IMG/VR virus record: IMGVR_UViG_3300013126_000007
Coordinates: 1-35,448 of that record
Direction: 5' to 3' (one strand)
Length of the DNA stretch: 35,448 nt
Source: a virus
In this document: positions 23,872 to 30,625 of the stretch, one piece after another
Numbering within the stretch: position 1 is the first letter of the stretch
Layout of the letters: every line of letters begins with the position of its first letter
The notes under the pieces: model-generated
What the model was told of the DNA's origin: nothing
Databases searched by the model: none
Seen by the model: the letters and a program-made list of their open reading frames with translations, nothing else
Made by a program: the position numbers and the translations under genes

Positions 23872-26043
23872 ATCGTCGGCCTCCTTCTGGTAGCGCCACT
23901 CCAGGGCGGCGCCGACCCGCACCCGTCTCTTCCGCCACCCGAGCCGCGCCAGCACGGCCCCCACTCTCATCTGCTCCCCGCGCCCCCAGCGTCCGCACTC
24001 CAATCCCAGGGCGATCCCCAGGACGTCGCCGGAGGTGACCGACGCCTTCCCGGTGAGGTAGTCGGCGACCTTCGCCTCCCAGGGATCCCCCTGCCGGCGC
24101 TCCTCGACCACCTCGGCATGACCTTCCCTGACCTCCGCCGGAAGCACGAGGCCCCCGCCCCCCCGCCAGCTCGCCACGGCCTCGGCCAGGAGCTGGTCGC
24201 GGTCGCGGCGCAGGGCCTCCAGGTCTACGGCCCCGACGCCCACGGGCCAGAAGCGCCGGTTGCCGGTGTCGTCGCGGAGGTAGTCGCCACGGTTGGTGGT
24301 GCCGCCGAAAACGCACCGGCGAGGGAGCTCGACCAGGGCCCGGCCGTAGGGGGGGCGGAACCTGTCGACGGTGCGCGAGAGGAACGCCTTGACCAGCTCC
24401 ACCTCCGCGCGCCCCAGGGCCGACAGCTCGGGCAGCTCGACGATCCAGGCTCGCGAGATGGCCAGCGCCGCGTCCTTCGAGCTGAGGTCGTGAACGTCGT
24501 CGGTGAAGTACTCGCCGCCGATCACGCCCAGCAGGCTACTCTTGCCGGCGCCCTGCGCCCCCTCCAACACCAGCGCCGCGTCGGCCTTGATGCCGGGCTG
24601 GAGCGCGCGGGCCACAGCGGAGCGGAGCCAGCAGGCTCCCACCGCGCGAGCGTAGAGGGAATCGGTCGCACCGGCGTAGGTGACCAACCATCGATGAAGG
24701 CGGGGCACCCCGTCCCAGCGGAGACCGTCGAGGAAAACCGCGAGCGGATTGGCCCGCTGCTCCCGTGCCAGCAAAGCCACGGCCTGGCAGACGGACTCGG
24801 GGCGGACGCGCAGCCCCCACTTGCGCTGAAGCCACACGGCCGCCTCGGTGTCGTCGGTGTCTGCCCAGGGGCGCCAGGATTCTCCCTGGAGCTCGATCTG
24901 CTGGCGCGCCTCGTTGTAGCGGATGCGCCCCGCCCATCGCGGGTCGTGGGTCAGGATCGCAACCACGTTGGCAAGGTCGCTGGTGATCTCGCCTTTGCGC
25001 CGGATCAGCACCCCCTGCCAGTCCTCCGCGGGGGGCTCTTCGCCGCCGCCGTCGTCAGAAGAAGCACCTCCGGAGGGAGGCGCAGGGGGTGCCCCGCCGC
25101 CCGCGCCGCCCGCAGAGGGGTACCGCAGTTCCGGCACCTCTTTTGGGGCCCGGCGCCCGGCTTCGATCTGGTAGCGCACGGTCTGCCTGGTTTTGTCGAG
25201 GTTGTCCCACCCGCAGCGCTGGGCCTCGCCAACGAGCTCCCGCTCGATCTCGTCGGCGGAGATCGCCCCGGTGTGGATCAGCCCCCCAAGGTGATAGGCC
25301 TTCGCCCTGATCGTGTTGTGCCGGGTGCCCTGAGGGACCCGGCGCAGGTCGTCCAGCGCGCCCTCGAGGGCCTTGCGGACGTAGCGCGCCGCTCCGTCCT
25401 CGGAGGGGGCTGCCGCGCGCTTGCGACGCGGAGGCGCCGGGGGGGGCGCTTCCAGGGCGCGCTGCTCCTCGATCACTGCGTCCGCGTCAAGCCACCGGCC
25501 CCCCTGGAGAGGGACGAGCCGGTAGTCCCCGGCGCACCCCGGGCGTACCGCCGGAAGGAACCACAGCCGGGAGGCGTCCCGGCAGGCCTCGTCGATGGCG
25601 TGGCCGACCTCCAGGCACCGGGTCGCCGCCCAGCGCCAGATCAGCCCGTACTCTGCGGCCGAGACGGCGCGCGAGAGAGGCACCACGACCCGGAAGCGGG
25701 GCTGGTCGGGGCGGTGGCTCCAGGTCGTGTAGATCCACCCTGCGTGGTGCCCCCACAGCGCCGCAGCCTCCTCGACGGAAGTGGCAGGCTGGTCGGGCTG
25801 GGCCTCGTAGTCGAGGGCGAGGGCGCAGACGCTCTCCACGCCAGCCTTCTCACGCCGGTCCTGGCGGAAGGTGGCGGGGCTCCAGCCTCGGCTCGCGCTC
25901 TTGCTCTCCAGCTCGGGGGGGCGGGTCCACTCGGGCAGGTCGAGCACGTCGTCCCACGACCCCACGAAGCGCTGCCCGCGGGGGTTGGTGAGCGACTCCC
26001 AGAGGGTGATCGCCGCCGGAGGGATCTGCGTCGCCGCGCTCAC
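23860..26043 (-). CDS. VapE-family primase-helicase
   Basis: The protein has 727 residues from a GTG at 26043 (GTGA overlap). The N-terminal third resembles a primase-polymerase module (ALDYEAQPDQP; RFRVVVPLSRAVSAAEYG; DEACRDASRLWFLPAVRPG). A Pro/Gly/Ser-rich linker lies at about 315-360. The C-terminal part is a virulence-associated-E-type P-loop ATPase: Walker A GAQGAGKS at 495-502, a Walker B-like AWIVELPE at about 532-539, and the family motif FGGTTNRGDYLRDDTGNRRFWPV at about 579-601. It should prime and unwind phage DNA. The final codons overlap the last iteron, so origin and initiator genes are physically joined, as in lambda O. Confidence 0.85.
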   Translation of the reverse strand: MSAATQIPPAAITLWESLTNPRGQRFVGSWDDVLDLPEWTRPPELESKSASRGWSPATFRQDRREKAGVESVCALALDYEAQPDQPATSVEEAAALWGHHAGWIYTTWSHRPDQPRFRVVVPLSRAVSAAEYGLIWRWAATRCLEVGHAIDEACRDASRLWFLPAVRPGCAGDYRLVPLQGGRWLDADAVIEEQRALEAPPPAPPRRKRAAAPSEDGAARYVRKALEGALDDLRRVPQGTRHNTIRAKAYHLGGLIHTGAISADEIERELVGEAQRCGWDNLDKTRQTVRYQIEAGRRAPKEVPELRYPSAGGAGGGAPPAPPSGGASSDDGGGEEPPAEDWQGVLIRRKGEITSDLANVVAILTHDPRWAGRIRYNEARQQIELQGESWRPWADTDDTEAAVWLQRKWGLRVRPESVCQAVALLAREQRANPLAVFLDGLRWDGVPRLHRWLVTYAGATDSLYARAVGACWLRSAVARALQPGIKADAALVLEGAQGAGKSSLLGVIGGEYFTDDVHDLSSKDAALAISRAWIVELPELSALGRAEVELVKAFLSRTVDRFRPPYGRALVELPRRCVFGGTTNRGDYLRDDTGNRRFWPVGVGAVDLEALRRDRDQLLAEAVASWRGGGGLVLPAEVREGHAEVVEERRQGDPWEAKVADYLTGKASVTSGDVLGIALGLECGRWGRGEQMRVGAVLARLGWRKRRVRVGAALEWRYQKEADDVPT

Positions 26044-26447
26044 GGGGCCGCCTCCTCGCGCTCGTCGCGCGCCACGGCGCGAGCGGCGGCCATGCGGGGG
26101 TGCCCCGAAGAGCACCACGCCACCTCGCAGCCGCTCTCGACGGAGGCAAGGTGGATCCGGTCCACCAGCGCCCCAAATCCCTCGCCGCCTGGGTAGGGGC
26201 GATGGTCCGGGCGGGGCACGGCGGCCTTGAGGTTGGTGTAGACGACGGCGCCGATGTGGCCGTTCTTCTGAAGCCGCCCCAAGGCCGTCAGGAGGGCGCG
26301 CGCCACGGTCTGGTTAGGCGTCGGCTCCGCGGGCACGTAGCGCGCCACCTCCTTGCACCGGCCCTCCTCGTCGTAGGCGTGGAAGACCACCCGGGCTTGC
26401 CTGTCGCCCTGGTCCTGGCAGATCGCCACGTAGACCTCAGCGATCAT
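26040..26447 (-). CDS. Small protein with RNase H-like features
   Basis: The protein has 135 residues; the ATG at 26447 has GGAGGAG upstream. It opens with two long strands (EVYVAICQDQGDRQARVVFHAY). A helix containing PTPNQTVARALLTALGRL and a strand GAVVYTN follow, then near the end SSGHPRMAAARAVARDE. The order strand-strand, T-N-x-x-A-helix, strand, and the late GH-helix resemble the RNase HI fold, but the usual catalytic Asp/Glu set is not evident (Asn in YTN where Asp is common). It may be an inactive relative or a coincidental pattern. Its place directly before the primase-helicase suits a replication accessory factor. Confidence 0.5.
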   Translation of the reverse strand: MIAEVYVAICQDQGDRQARVVFHAYDEEGRCKEVARYVPAEPTPNQTVARALLTALGRLQKNGHIGAVVYTNLKAAVPRPDHRPYPGGEGFGALVDRIHLASVESGCEVAWCSSGHPRMAAARAVARDEREEAAP

Positions 26448-26637
26448 CGGTGCTCCTCCGAAGCAGCGACTCGATTCCCTCGCGGAACGCAACCAGCAGC
26501 CCCCTCCGCAGGGGCAGGATCAGCGACCGCTCGCGGCTGGCGGCGGTGACCCGGTGGGCGACCACCAGAGCGCCCCCCTTGAGACGGAAGCTCACGGTCT
26601 CCTCGCCTTCGCGCCAGACAAAGACGTCACCGGCCAT
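26437..26637 (-). CDS. Small early protein, unknown
   Basis: The protein has 66 residues; ATG at 26637, overlapping the previous gene by 11 bases and the next by 11. It starts with short strands (DVFVWREGEETVSFRLKGGALVVAHRV) and ends with a basic helix (LRRGLLVAFREGIESLLRRS). No membrane segment or motif. A small early accessory protein transcribed with the replication genes. Confidence 0.55.
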   Translation of the reverse strand: MAGDVFVWREGEETVSFRLKGGALVVAHRVTAASRERSLILPLRRGLLVAFREGIESLLRRSTDDR

Positions 26638-27127
26638 AGCGGGCCTCCCGAGCCGCAGCGCGGCGGGCCTGGAGCACGCGCTCGGCGGCGTCGGCGATGC
26701 GCTGCGCCTCCTCGGCCACCTGCCGCGAGGTGCGAGCCATCTCTTCCAGCTCGGCGTCGGTGTAGTCCTGGAGCTGGTCGCTGTGGGCCATCGCCAGCAG
26801 GCGCCCCAGCGCAGCGGCGCACGACCACGCGCGCTCGCGGAGCGGCACCTCAATGACCTCGCCCGCGTACACGGCGCCGAGGCCCACCAGCAGCCGCCGG
26901 GCGAAGCGCTCCGGGGCCTGGAGGATCTGCACGAGGCTGGGCGAGCCCTGCCCCCGCCCCCAGCGGCGGATCAGGTCGGCGGAGCGGTCGAGGCGCCGGG
27001 CCACGACCTCCGCCGGGCAGGCGTCGAGGGCGGCGGCGCAGAGCACCGCGGCGTGGCTCGCAGGAGCCTGGTGGGCCGCGAGTGCAACCGGTTGGACAAG
27101 GGCCAGAGTAGCGGTATGGTTATGCAC
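26627..27127 (-). CDS. Early helical protein with possible helix-turn-helix
   Basis: The protein has 166 residues. The GTG at 27127 is preferred to upstream in-frame starts because AAGGAG lies nine bases before it and the upstream gene ends just past it. The N-terminal half has a segment with HTH spacing (AALDACPAEVVARRLDRSADLIRRWGRGQGSPSL, about 32-66). Charged helices follow to the basic C-terminus (VLQARRAAAREARYGR). A lambda CII-like activator or a replication initiator for the nearby iterons would both fit the position between Cro-like regulator and primase-helicase. Neither is proven. Confidence 0.5.
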   Translation of the reverse strand: MHNHTATLALVQPVALAAHQAPASHAAVLCAAALDACPAEVVARRLDRSADLIRRWGRGQGSPSLVQILQAPERFARRLLVGLGAVYAGEVIEVPLRERAWSCAAALGRLLAMAHSDQLQDYTDAELEEMARTSRQVAEEAQRIADAAERVLQARRAAAREARYGR

Positions 27128-27383
27128 AGGTGGGGTCTCCTTCGGAACGGGTTGGAGAGCCCGGGGCGTCGGTGGAACGGCGCTCCGGGCAGGCGGAATC
27201 TTGGGGCCCGGCGAGGCGGGCCAGGGCCTCGCAGCGAGCGACCTCAGCGAGGGCCGCGTCGAGCTGCTGGCGGAGGAGCACGGCGGCCTTGCGGGCACCG
27301 GCGGCGCGCTCCTGCCAGTGCGCCACAGCCTCCTCGGCGGAGATGCGCGCCCGGTCGGGAAAAGCGTAGATCCGCGCGCTCAC
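27120..27383 (-). CDS. Small early helical protein, unknown
   Basis: The protein has 87 residues from a GTG at 27383 in a GTGA overlap. The core is one long Ala-rich amphipathic helix (AEEAVAHWQERAAGARKAAVLLRQQLDAALAEVARCEAL), followed by a polar, low-complexity tail with two cysteines (QDSACPERRSTD...TCA). No motif. Third gene of the leftward early operon. Confidence 0.55.
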   Translation of the reverse strand: MSARIYAFPDRARISAEEAVAHWQERAAGARKAAVLLRQQLDAALAEVARCEALARLAGPQDSACPERRSTDAPGSPTRSEGDPTCA

Positions 27384-27598
27384 CGCAGCCCCCCGGGCCC
27401 CGGGGTCACACCACGCCGTCGGAGGAGGCGATCGATGGTCGCGGCAGCGGTTGCGCAAGCGACGGCCTCTGCGCCCTCGCGTGCGCCCTCCAGGGCGAGG
27501 ATCTGGAGGGCGCCTCGGAGCGCGGTAGCGTCCGTGCCGGAGAAGGGCGCCGAGGCTGCCACCGCTGCCGCGGTGCGCTGGTCGAGGGGGTCGCTCAC
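27380..27598 (-). CDS. Small early helical protein, unknown
   Basis: The protein has 72 residues from a GTG at 27598 overlapping the stop of the Cro-like gene. It is Ala-rich and helical (ATALRGALQILALEGAREGAEAVACATAAATIDRLLRR) and ends GVTPGPGGLR. It is co-translated with the Cro-like regulator. No motif or membrane segment that would give a function. Confidence 0.55.
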   Translation of the reverse strand: MSDPLDQRTAAAVAASAPFSGTDATALRGALQILALEGAREGAEAVACATAAATIDRLLRRRGVTPGPGGLR

Positions 27599-27843
27599 GC
27601 TGCCCTCTGCTCGACGCGCTCCACTGCCCGGAGGGCGGTGCCGCTCAGGCGAGGCCAGGCGTCAGGAGCGATCCCGAGCTCTCGCTCAAAGGCCACCTTT
27701 GTGGCGGGGCCGGGAGCCTGCTTGCCGCTCAGGATCCGGCTGAGGTTCCCCTGGTTGATCCCCAGCCGCGCCGCCAGAGCTACCTGAGAAAGGCCGTGCT
27801 TCCTCATGGCCTTGGCGATCATCAGCAGCGGACTCTTTTTCAT
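27595..27843 (-). CDS. Cro-like XRE-family regulator
   Basis: The protein has 82 residues from an ATG at 27843. Residues about 18-45 form a clear helix-turn-helix (GLSQVALAARLGINQGNLSRILSGK), of the kind found in Cro/C1-type repressors. The rest is a short helical tail without a cleavage or dimerisation domain. Divergent to the larger repressor, first in the leftward early operon, with its promoter covered by an operator. This is the standard place for a Cro that turns down repressor synthesis and commits to lysis. Confidence 0.8.
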   Translation of the reverse strand: MKKSPLLMIAKAMRKHGLSQVALAARLGINQGNLSRILSGKQAPGPATKVAFERELGIAPDAWPRLSGTALRAVERVEQRAA

Positions 27844-27854
27844 CGTGGTGAGCC

Positions 27855-27883
27855 ACTATGCGCAGGCCATGCGCAAAAGTCAA
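27855..27883 (-). promoter_or_regulatory. Leftward early promoter (Cro-like operon)
   Basis: On the minus strand TTGACT (27883-27878) and CATAGT (27860-27855) are separated by exactly 17 bases. The ATG of the Cro-like gene begins 11 bases after the -10, so the leader would be about five bases or absent. Operator O1 (27859-27875) fills the spacer and touches the -10, so binding there would block RNA polymerase. Confidence 0.7.
27859..27875. promoter_or_regulatory. Operator O1 (paired TGCGCA)
   Basis: TGCGCA at 27859-27864 and again at 27870-27875, start to start 11 bases. Each half is itself palindromic, so the whole is symmetric. It lies between the -35 and -10 of the leftward promoter. Confidence 0.7.
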
Positions 27884-27884
27884 G

Positions 27885-27901
27885 TGCGCACATTATGCCC
27901 A
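27885..27901. promoter_or_regulatory. Operator O2 (paired TGCGCA, one mismatch)
   Basis: TGCGCA at 27885-27890 and TGCCCA at 27896-27901, the same 11-base spacing as O1. It lies just upstream of the repressor gene, over a possible -10 (CATTAT, 27891-27896), so it is the likely site controlling the repressor's own promoter. No good -35 was found for that promoter. Confidence 0.6.
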
Positions 27902-27932
27902 TGGTTTTCACCGCGCAGTTCAGCCTTGCACA

Positions 27933-28574
27933 ATGATAGAAGAAGGCCGTGAGCGGCTCACCAGCCGCCAGAACGAACATGTCCGCCGGGTAGGCCGAGA
28001 GGTCCTTCGGGAACGCTTCGACCAAAACGGCACTCGCATGGCCGCATCCATCGGGATCACCCAACCCAACCTCTCCAGGTTCCTCAACGGGAAGCAAGGA
28101 ACCACTCGGGACGCAGCGCTGAAGATCCTGGCCCTCGGCGGCGTCGAGCCGGCCCACGTTGGGCTCGACTCGCCGTCAAGCGAGGTGCTGTTCCGCATCC
28201 CGTCGGTATCCCACCACCCCGAGTGGCAGAACGCCGAGGCCGAGGCCAGGCGCCTTTACAAGCGCATCCCAGAAGACGCATGGGCCTCAGCCCGGCGGTT
28301 TTCGTACCATGGCACCGTCCACCACATCACCCCAGAGTTTGTCATGCACCTTGCGCTTGCCGCTTACGACATAAGCCCATCGGAGCCCATGGTTGCCGCG
28401 GGTTTACTTGGGTTCCCGGGGTGTCGTCAGGCACACGGCAAAGTCATAAAACGGGGTCCCAAGGCAAAGCGGTCCGCTGGAGGTGCCGGCCACTTTGCTT
28501 TCTGGATGGCGCTGAAACTCGGTTTTTTCAAACGAATAATCAGAGGTTGGCGAGCATCCAGGAACCAGTTTTAG
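27933..28574 (+). CDS. Phage repressor (CI-like, XRE-type HTH)
   Basis: The protein has 213 residues from an ATG at 27933. A longer in-frame start at 27858 would lie inside operator O1 and the opposite promoter, so it is rejected. Residues about 12-62 hold the HTH (GTRMAASIGITQPNLSRFLNGKQGTTRD). The C-terminal part has no Ala-Gly or Ser/Lys pair of the LexA-like autoprotease type, so induction by RecA-driven self-cleavage is not expected. About the last 55 residues (after AAGLLG) are basic and Gly-rich and overlap, in antisense, the next minus-strand gene. It is predicted to maintain lysogeny by binding the TGCGCA operators. Confidence 0.7.
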   Translation: MIEEGRERLTSRQNEHVRRVGREVLRERFDQNGTRMAASIGITQPNLSRFLNGKQGTTRDAALKILALGGVEPAHVGLDSPSSEVLFRIPSVSHHPEWQNAEAEARRLYKRIPEDAWASARRFSYHGTVHHITPEFVMHLALAAYDISPSEPMVAAGLLGFPGCRQAHGKVIKRGPKAKRSAGGAGHFAFWMALKLGFFKRIIRGWRASRNQF

Positions 28575-28961
28575 ACGAGACTGGCAGGATATTGTGGAAT
28601 ATCCCCAGAACTTGTCCGAGTTGGAGAGATAGGTAGCTCCCGACCTGAGACCGAGGCACGTTTCTCCGAAAGAAGCGCATACCTCCGCCCCGGTGCTATT
28701 GACCGGGACGCGCCGGTATGTGCCTTTGAGCGACCAGTATTCCACAGACTTCAGTCGCCCATCGACCTTCTCGCGCTCCAGCTCCAGCGCTGCCACCCTT
28801 GCATCAAGGAGAGAGGCGGCGCTGGCGGCAGCGGCCGACTGCCACTGCACGAACCCCAGGCCCCGCTGCTGTTCCGCTCGGTCCGCCTTGGAAGATAGGT
28901 GGACGGCCCACAGGAGGCCAAGCATGACCCCCCAGGTTACGATGTGATGCCATGCCTTCAT
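28404..28961 (-). CDS. Membrane-anchored coiled-coil/Cys-containing protein, possible lysogeny (moron) gene
   Basis: The protein has 185 residues from an ATG at 28961 without a good ribosome-binding site. An N-terminal hydrophobic anchor or signal lies at about residues 5-22 (HHIVTWGVMLGLLWAVHL). A coiled coil follows at about 28-72, then a non-helical domain with five cysteines (CASFGETCLG, ISCQSRLKLVPGC, GPLCLG, FAVC) that could form disulphides outside the cytoplasm. Base composition is clearly less GC-rich than its neighbours. Flanked by operators O3/O4 and antisense to the repressor 3' end. It may be an accessory gene expressed from the prophage, for example for exclusion of other phages; the function is unknown. 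Confidence 0.55.
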   Translation of the reverse strand: MKAWHHIVTWGVMLGLLWAVHLSSKADRAEQQRGLGFVQWQSAAAASAASLLDARVAALELEREKVDGRLKSVEYWSLKGTYRRVPVNSTGAEVCASFGETCLGLRSGATYLSNSDKFWGYSTISCQSRLKLVPGCSPTSDYSFEKTEFQRHPESKVAGTSSGPLCLGTPFYDFAVCLTTPREPK

Positions 28962-28981
28962 GAGGCGAGGTTACCGACGTT

Positions 28982-28998
28982 CGCGCATAGGTCGCGCA
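28982..28998. promoter_or_regulatory. Operator O3 (paired CGCGCA)
   Basis: CGCGCA at 28982-28987 and 28993-28998, again 11 bases apart and each one base away from TGCGCA. It lies just upstream of the minus-strand membrane protein and so mirrors O1 relative to the Cro-like gene. Confidence 0.55.
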
Positions 28999-29007
28999 AA
29001 AAAGAGG

Positions 29008-29035
29008 TTGACGTTCCCCGATCTATGCGTATCTT
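29008..29035 (+). promoter_or_regulatory. Rightward early promoter
   Basis: TTGACG (29008-29013) and TATCTT (29030-29035), spacing 16. The expected start point, about seven bases on, coincides with the ATG at 29042, so the message would be leaderless. Operator O4 overlaps the -10. Confidence 0.6.
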
Positions 29036-29042
29036 ATGCGCA
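29026..29042. promoter_or_regulatory. Operator O4 (TGCGTA / TGCGCA pair)
   Basis: TGCGTA at 29026-29031 and TGCGCA at 29037-29042, with the 11-base spacing of the other sites. It covers the -10 and start point of the rightward promoter. Its right end (TTATGCGCATGG) closely resembles the right end of O2. Confidence 0.65.
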
Positions 29043-29443
29043 TGGCCAACACGGACAGCCCCGCTCTCCCCGACCTCCTCCGCTTCTCCCGCCCCTCCGA
29101 CGACCTGGAGGCGCAGGCTTCCCTTGCCGCCGACCTGGAGGAGACGCGCCGCGCCGCCTCCCTGCTGGGCGAGGCCGACGCCTTCGTCCGCGCCGCCTGC
29201 CTCCTTGGCGCCGCCGACCGCGCTCTTACCCGCGGTGAGACCCCGTGGGCGCTTCTCGACGCGGCAGAGCGCGAGGTGACCGACCTCCGCCTGGAGCACG
29301 GCTGCGAAGACTGGCCGTCCGCCGACTGGTCGCAGGCGACGGTGCAGGACGTGGCGCTGCTGCACGACACCTGCGTCGAGCTCCGGCGCCAGGCCCGCGC
29401 CCTCCGTGACGCGCGCCTGCCCAGCCTGCGTCGCGCCGGCTGA
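29042..29443 (+). CDS. First protein of the rightward operon, unknown
   Basis: The protein has 133 residues from the ATG at 29042; an in-frame ATG at 29036 lies inside the promoter. The sequence is helical and Ala/Leu-rich (DDLEAQASLAADLEETRRAASLLGEADAFVRAACLLGAADRAL), with an aromatic acidic loop (GCEDWPSADWSQAT) and a basic C-terminus. No motif. Expression under O4 suggests that it is an immediate-early protein. Confidence 0.65.
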   Translation: MANTDSPALPDLLRFSRPSDDLEAQASLAADLEETRRAASLLGEADAFVRAACLLGAADRALTRGETPWALLDAAEREVTDLRLEHGCEDWPSADWSQATVQDVALLHDTCVELRRQARALRDARLPSLRRAG

Positions 29444-29449
29444 CCTCCC

Positions 29450-29463
29450 GCCCCTTCGGGGGC
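29450..29463 (+). terminator. Hairpin with UUCG tetraloop after the first rightward gene
   Basis: GCCCC-TTCG-GGGGC forms a five-pair GC stem closed by the very stable UUCG loop, seven bases after the stop at 29443. No T tract follows, so it is more likely an RNA-stabilising or attenuating hairpin than a full terminator. Confidence 0.4.
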
Positions 29464-29525
29464 CTTGCCCTGCCTCTTCTGCGCGGAGGGGCAGCGCCAG
29501 GCCGACGACGGCCAAGGAGAAGACA

Positions 29526-29732
29526 ATGCCCCGCATCCCCAGCCACCCCGAGTTCATCGACGCCGCCGTCCTCGACGCCGAGACCGACTGGCTCAGCGAC
29601 GACGACGCCCGCGTGTTCCCCGACGACTTTTCGCGCCCCTGCGAGCGGTGCGCCGCCCCCAGCCTCGGCGGGCGCTGGTGCCCCGACTGCGAGGCGTACC
29701 TGCAGTCCCTCGACCTGCCCGGAGCCCACTGA
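29526..29732 (+). CDS. Small zinc-ribbon protein
   Basis: The protein has 68 residues; the ATG at 29526 follows AAGGAGAA. An acidic helical N-terminus (FIDAAVLDAETDWLSDDDARV) leads into a CERC...CPDC pair separated by 11 residues, a minimal zinc ribbon. The gene starts the coupled series after the hairpin. Such small zinc proteins in phage early operons often bind host proteins or nucleic acid. Confidence 0.65.
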   Translation: MPRIPSHPEFIDAAVLDAETDWLSDDDARVFPDDFSRPCERCAAPSLGGRWCPDCEAYLQSLDLPGAH

Positions 29733-29971
29733 TGGAGCGCGCCCTCGCTGCCCACGGCATGGCCGCCAGCGTCGAAGACCTCGCCGCCTACTGGCGTGCC
29801 CTTGGCCGCCCCGTCCCCTGCGACCCGGGCGCCTGCCCGCCCGACCGCGCCGACGAGGAGGCCGACCTCGCCGACGCCCTGGAGGCCATCGGCGCCCCCG
29901 TCGTGCCGTCCCGCGCCGTCCGCCAGCGGCGCCTCACCGCCGCCCTCCGCAAGCTCCGGTGCCTGCCGTGA
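29732..29971 (+). CDS. Small protein, unknown
   Basis: The protein has 79 residues from an ATG that overlaps the previous stop by one base (TGATG). It contains a helical start, a DPGACPPDRADEEADLADALEAIG stretch and a basic helix (SRAVRQRRLTAALRKLRCLP). Reminiscent of small hook-like DNA-binding helices but without a clear motif. Confidence 0.55.
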   Translation: MERALAAHGMAASVEDLAAYWRALGRPVPCDPGACPPDRADEEADLADALEAIGAPVVPSRAVRQRRLTAALRKLRCLP

Positions 29972-30300
29972 TCCCATCCCTCACCCCTGCCTGCGCCCTC
30001 GTTCTCCCTCGCCTCGCCCTGGAGGCGATGCGCTCCCTCTCCGTCCCCCTGCCCCTGGAGGCCATTGTGAAAGTCCTACGCCCCGTTCTCTCCGCGGTCG
30101 ACACCCTCGACGCCGCCCGCGCCCTCGTCCAGCTCGTCGCCCGCGCCCAACTCGGGCAGGTGCGCGGCGGGCCCGCCGTCGCCCGTGCGGTGCGCACCAG
30201 GGCCGCATGGCTGCGCACCTACGGCGACCTGATCCGACGGACCGAGGACACGCTCCAGGCTGCGGAGCATGGCGCGGGTGCGCTGGAGGTGATGCCGTGA
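29968..30300 (+). CDS. Helical protein, unknown
   Basis: The protein has 110 residues from a GTG in a GTGA overlap. It consists of leucine/alanine-rich helices (LVLPRLALEAMRSLSVPLPLEAIVKVLRPVLSAVDTLDAARALVQLVARAQLG). The C-terminus ends in LEVMP encoded by GGAGGTGATGCCGTGA, which doubles as a near-perfect ribosome-binding site for the next gene. Confidence 0.6.
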   Translation: MIPSLTPACALVLPRLALEAMRSLSVPLPLEAIVKVLRPVLSAVDTLDAARALVQLVARAQLGQVRGGPAVARAVRTRAAWLRTYGDLIRRTEDTLQAAEHGAGALEVMP

Positions 30301-30563
30301 CCTCCGAGATCACCCTCCTGGCCGCCGCCCTGCCGGGGTGGACGATCTCCGCCGAGGTCGACAGCACCGGGTACGTCCGCGCTGTGGCTCGCGACGAGCG
30401 CGGGTCTCGCGCTACCGTGACCGTGCGCGGCATCTGGAGCACCGATCTGGGGGGCGCCTGGAACTCCCTGGTAAGCACGCTCCTTCTGCATTCGCGCCTG
30501 CTCTCCGAGAAGGAGATCGCCGCGCTCGATTCGCTCGTCTCCCGCGCCGCAGGTGCAGCATGA
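30297..30563 (+). CDS. Small alpha/beta protein, unknown
   Basis: The protein has 88 residues from a GTG in a GTGA overlap behind GGAGGTGAT. Strands in the first half (WTISAEVDSTGYVRAVARDERGSRATVTVRGIW) are followed by two helices (LVSTLLLHSRLL; KEIAALDSLVSRAAG). No known motif. Strong translation is expected from the embedded ribosome-binding site. Confidence 0.6.
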   Translation: MTSEITLLAAALPGWTISAEVDSTGYVRAVARDERGSRATVTVRGIWSTDLGGAWNSLVSTLLLHSRLLSEKEIAALDSLVSRAAGAA

Positions 30564-30625
30564 CGCGCGGAGGCCATGCCGCCGTGGACCGCGCCGTGAA
30601 GACCTACGAGGAGCAGTGCAAGTGA
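30560..30625 (+). CDS. 21-residue micropeptide in the rightward operon
   Basis: ATG at 30560 in an ATGA overlap, ending in GTGA that starts the next frame. One short charged helix (GGHAAVDRAVKTYEEQCK). It may simply be a translational relay that keeps ribosomes on the message. Confidence 0.35.
   Translation: MTRGGHAAVDRAVKTYEEQCK

Noticed and set aside
23469-23873. 134-residue version of the small protein after the origin
   Set aside because: The extra N-terminal part translates the iterons and AT-rich core; only the last 43 residues look like protein.
23767-26196. Plus-strand open frame of 809 codons opposite the VapE gene
   Set aside because: The minus strand holds unmistakable P-loop and family motifs; the plus frame begins in the origin repeats and has no motif.
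27858-27932. Upstream in-frame ATG for the repressor
   Set aside because: It lies inside operator O1 and the opposing promoter's -10, and would be upstream of any sensible repressor transcript start.
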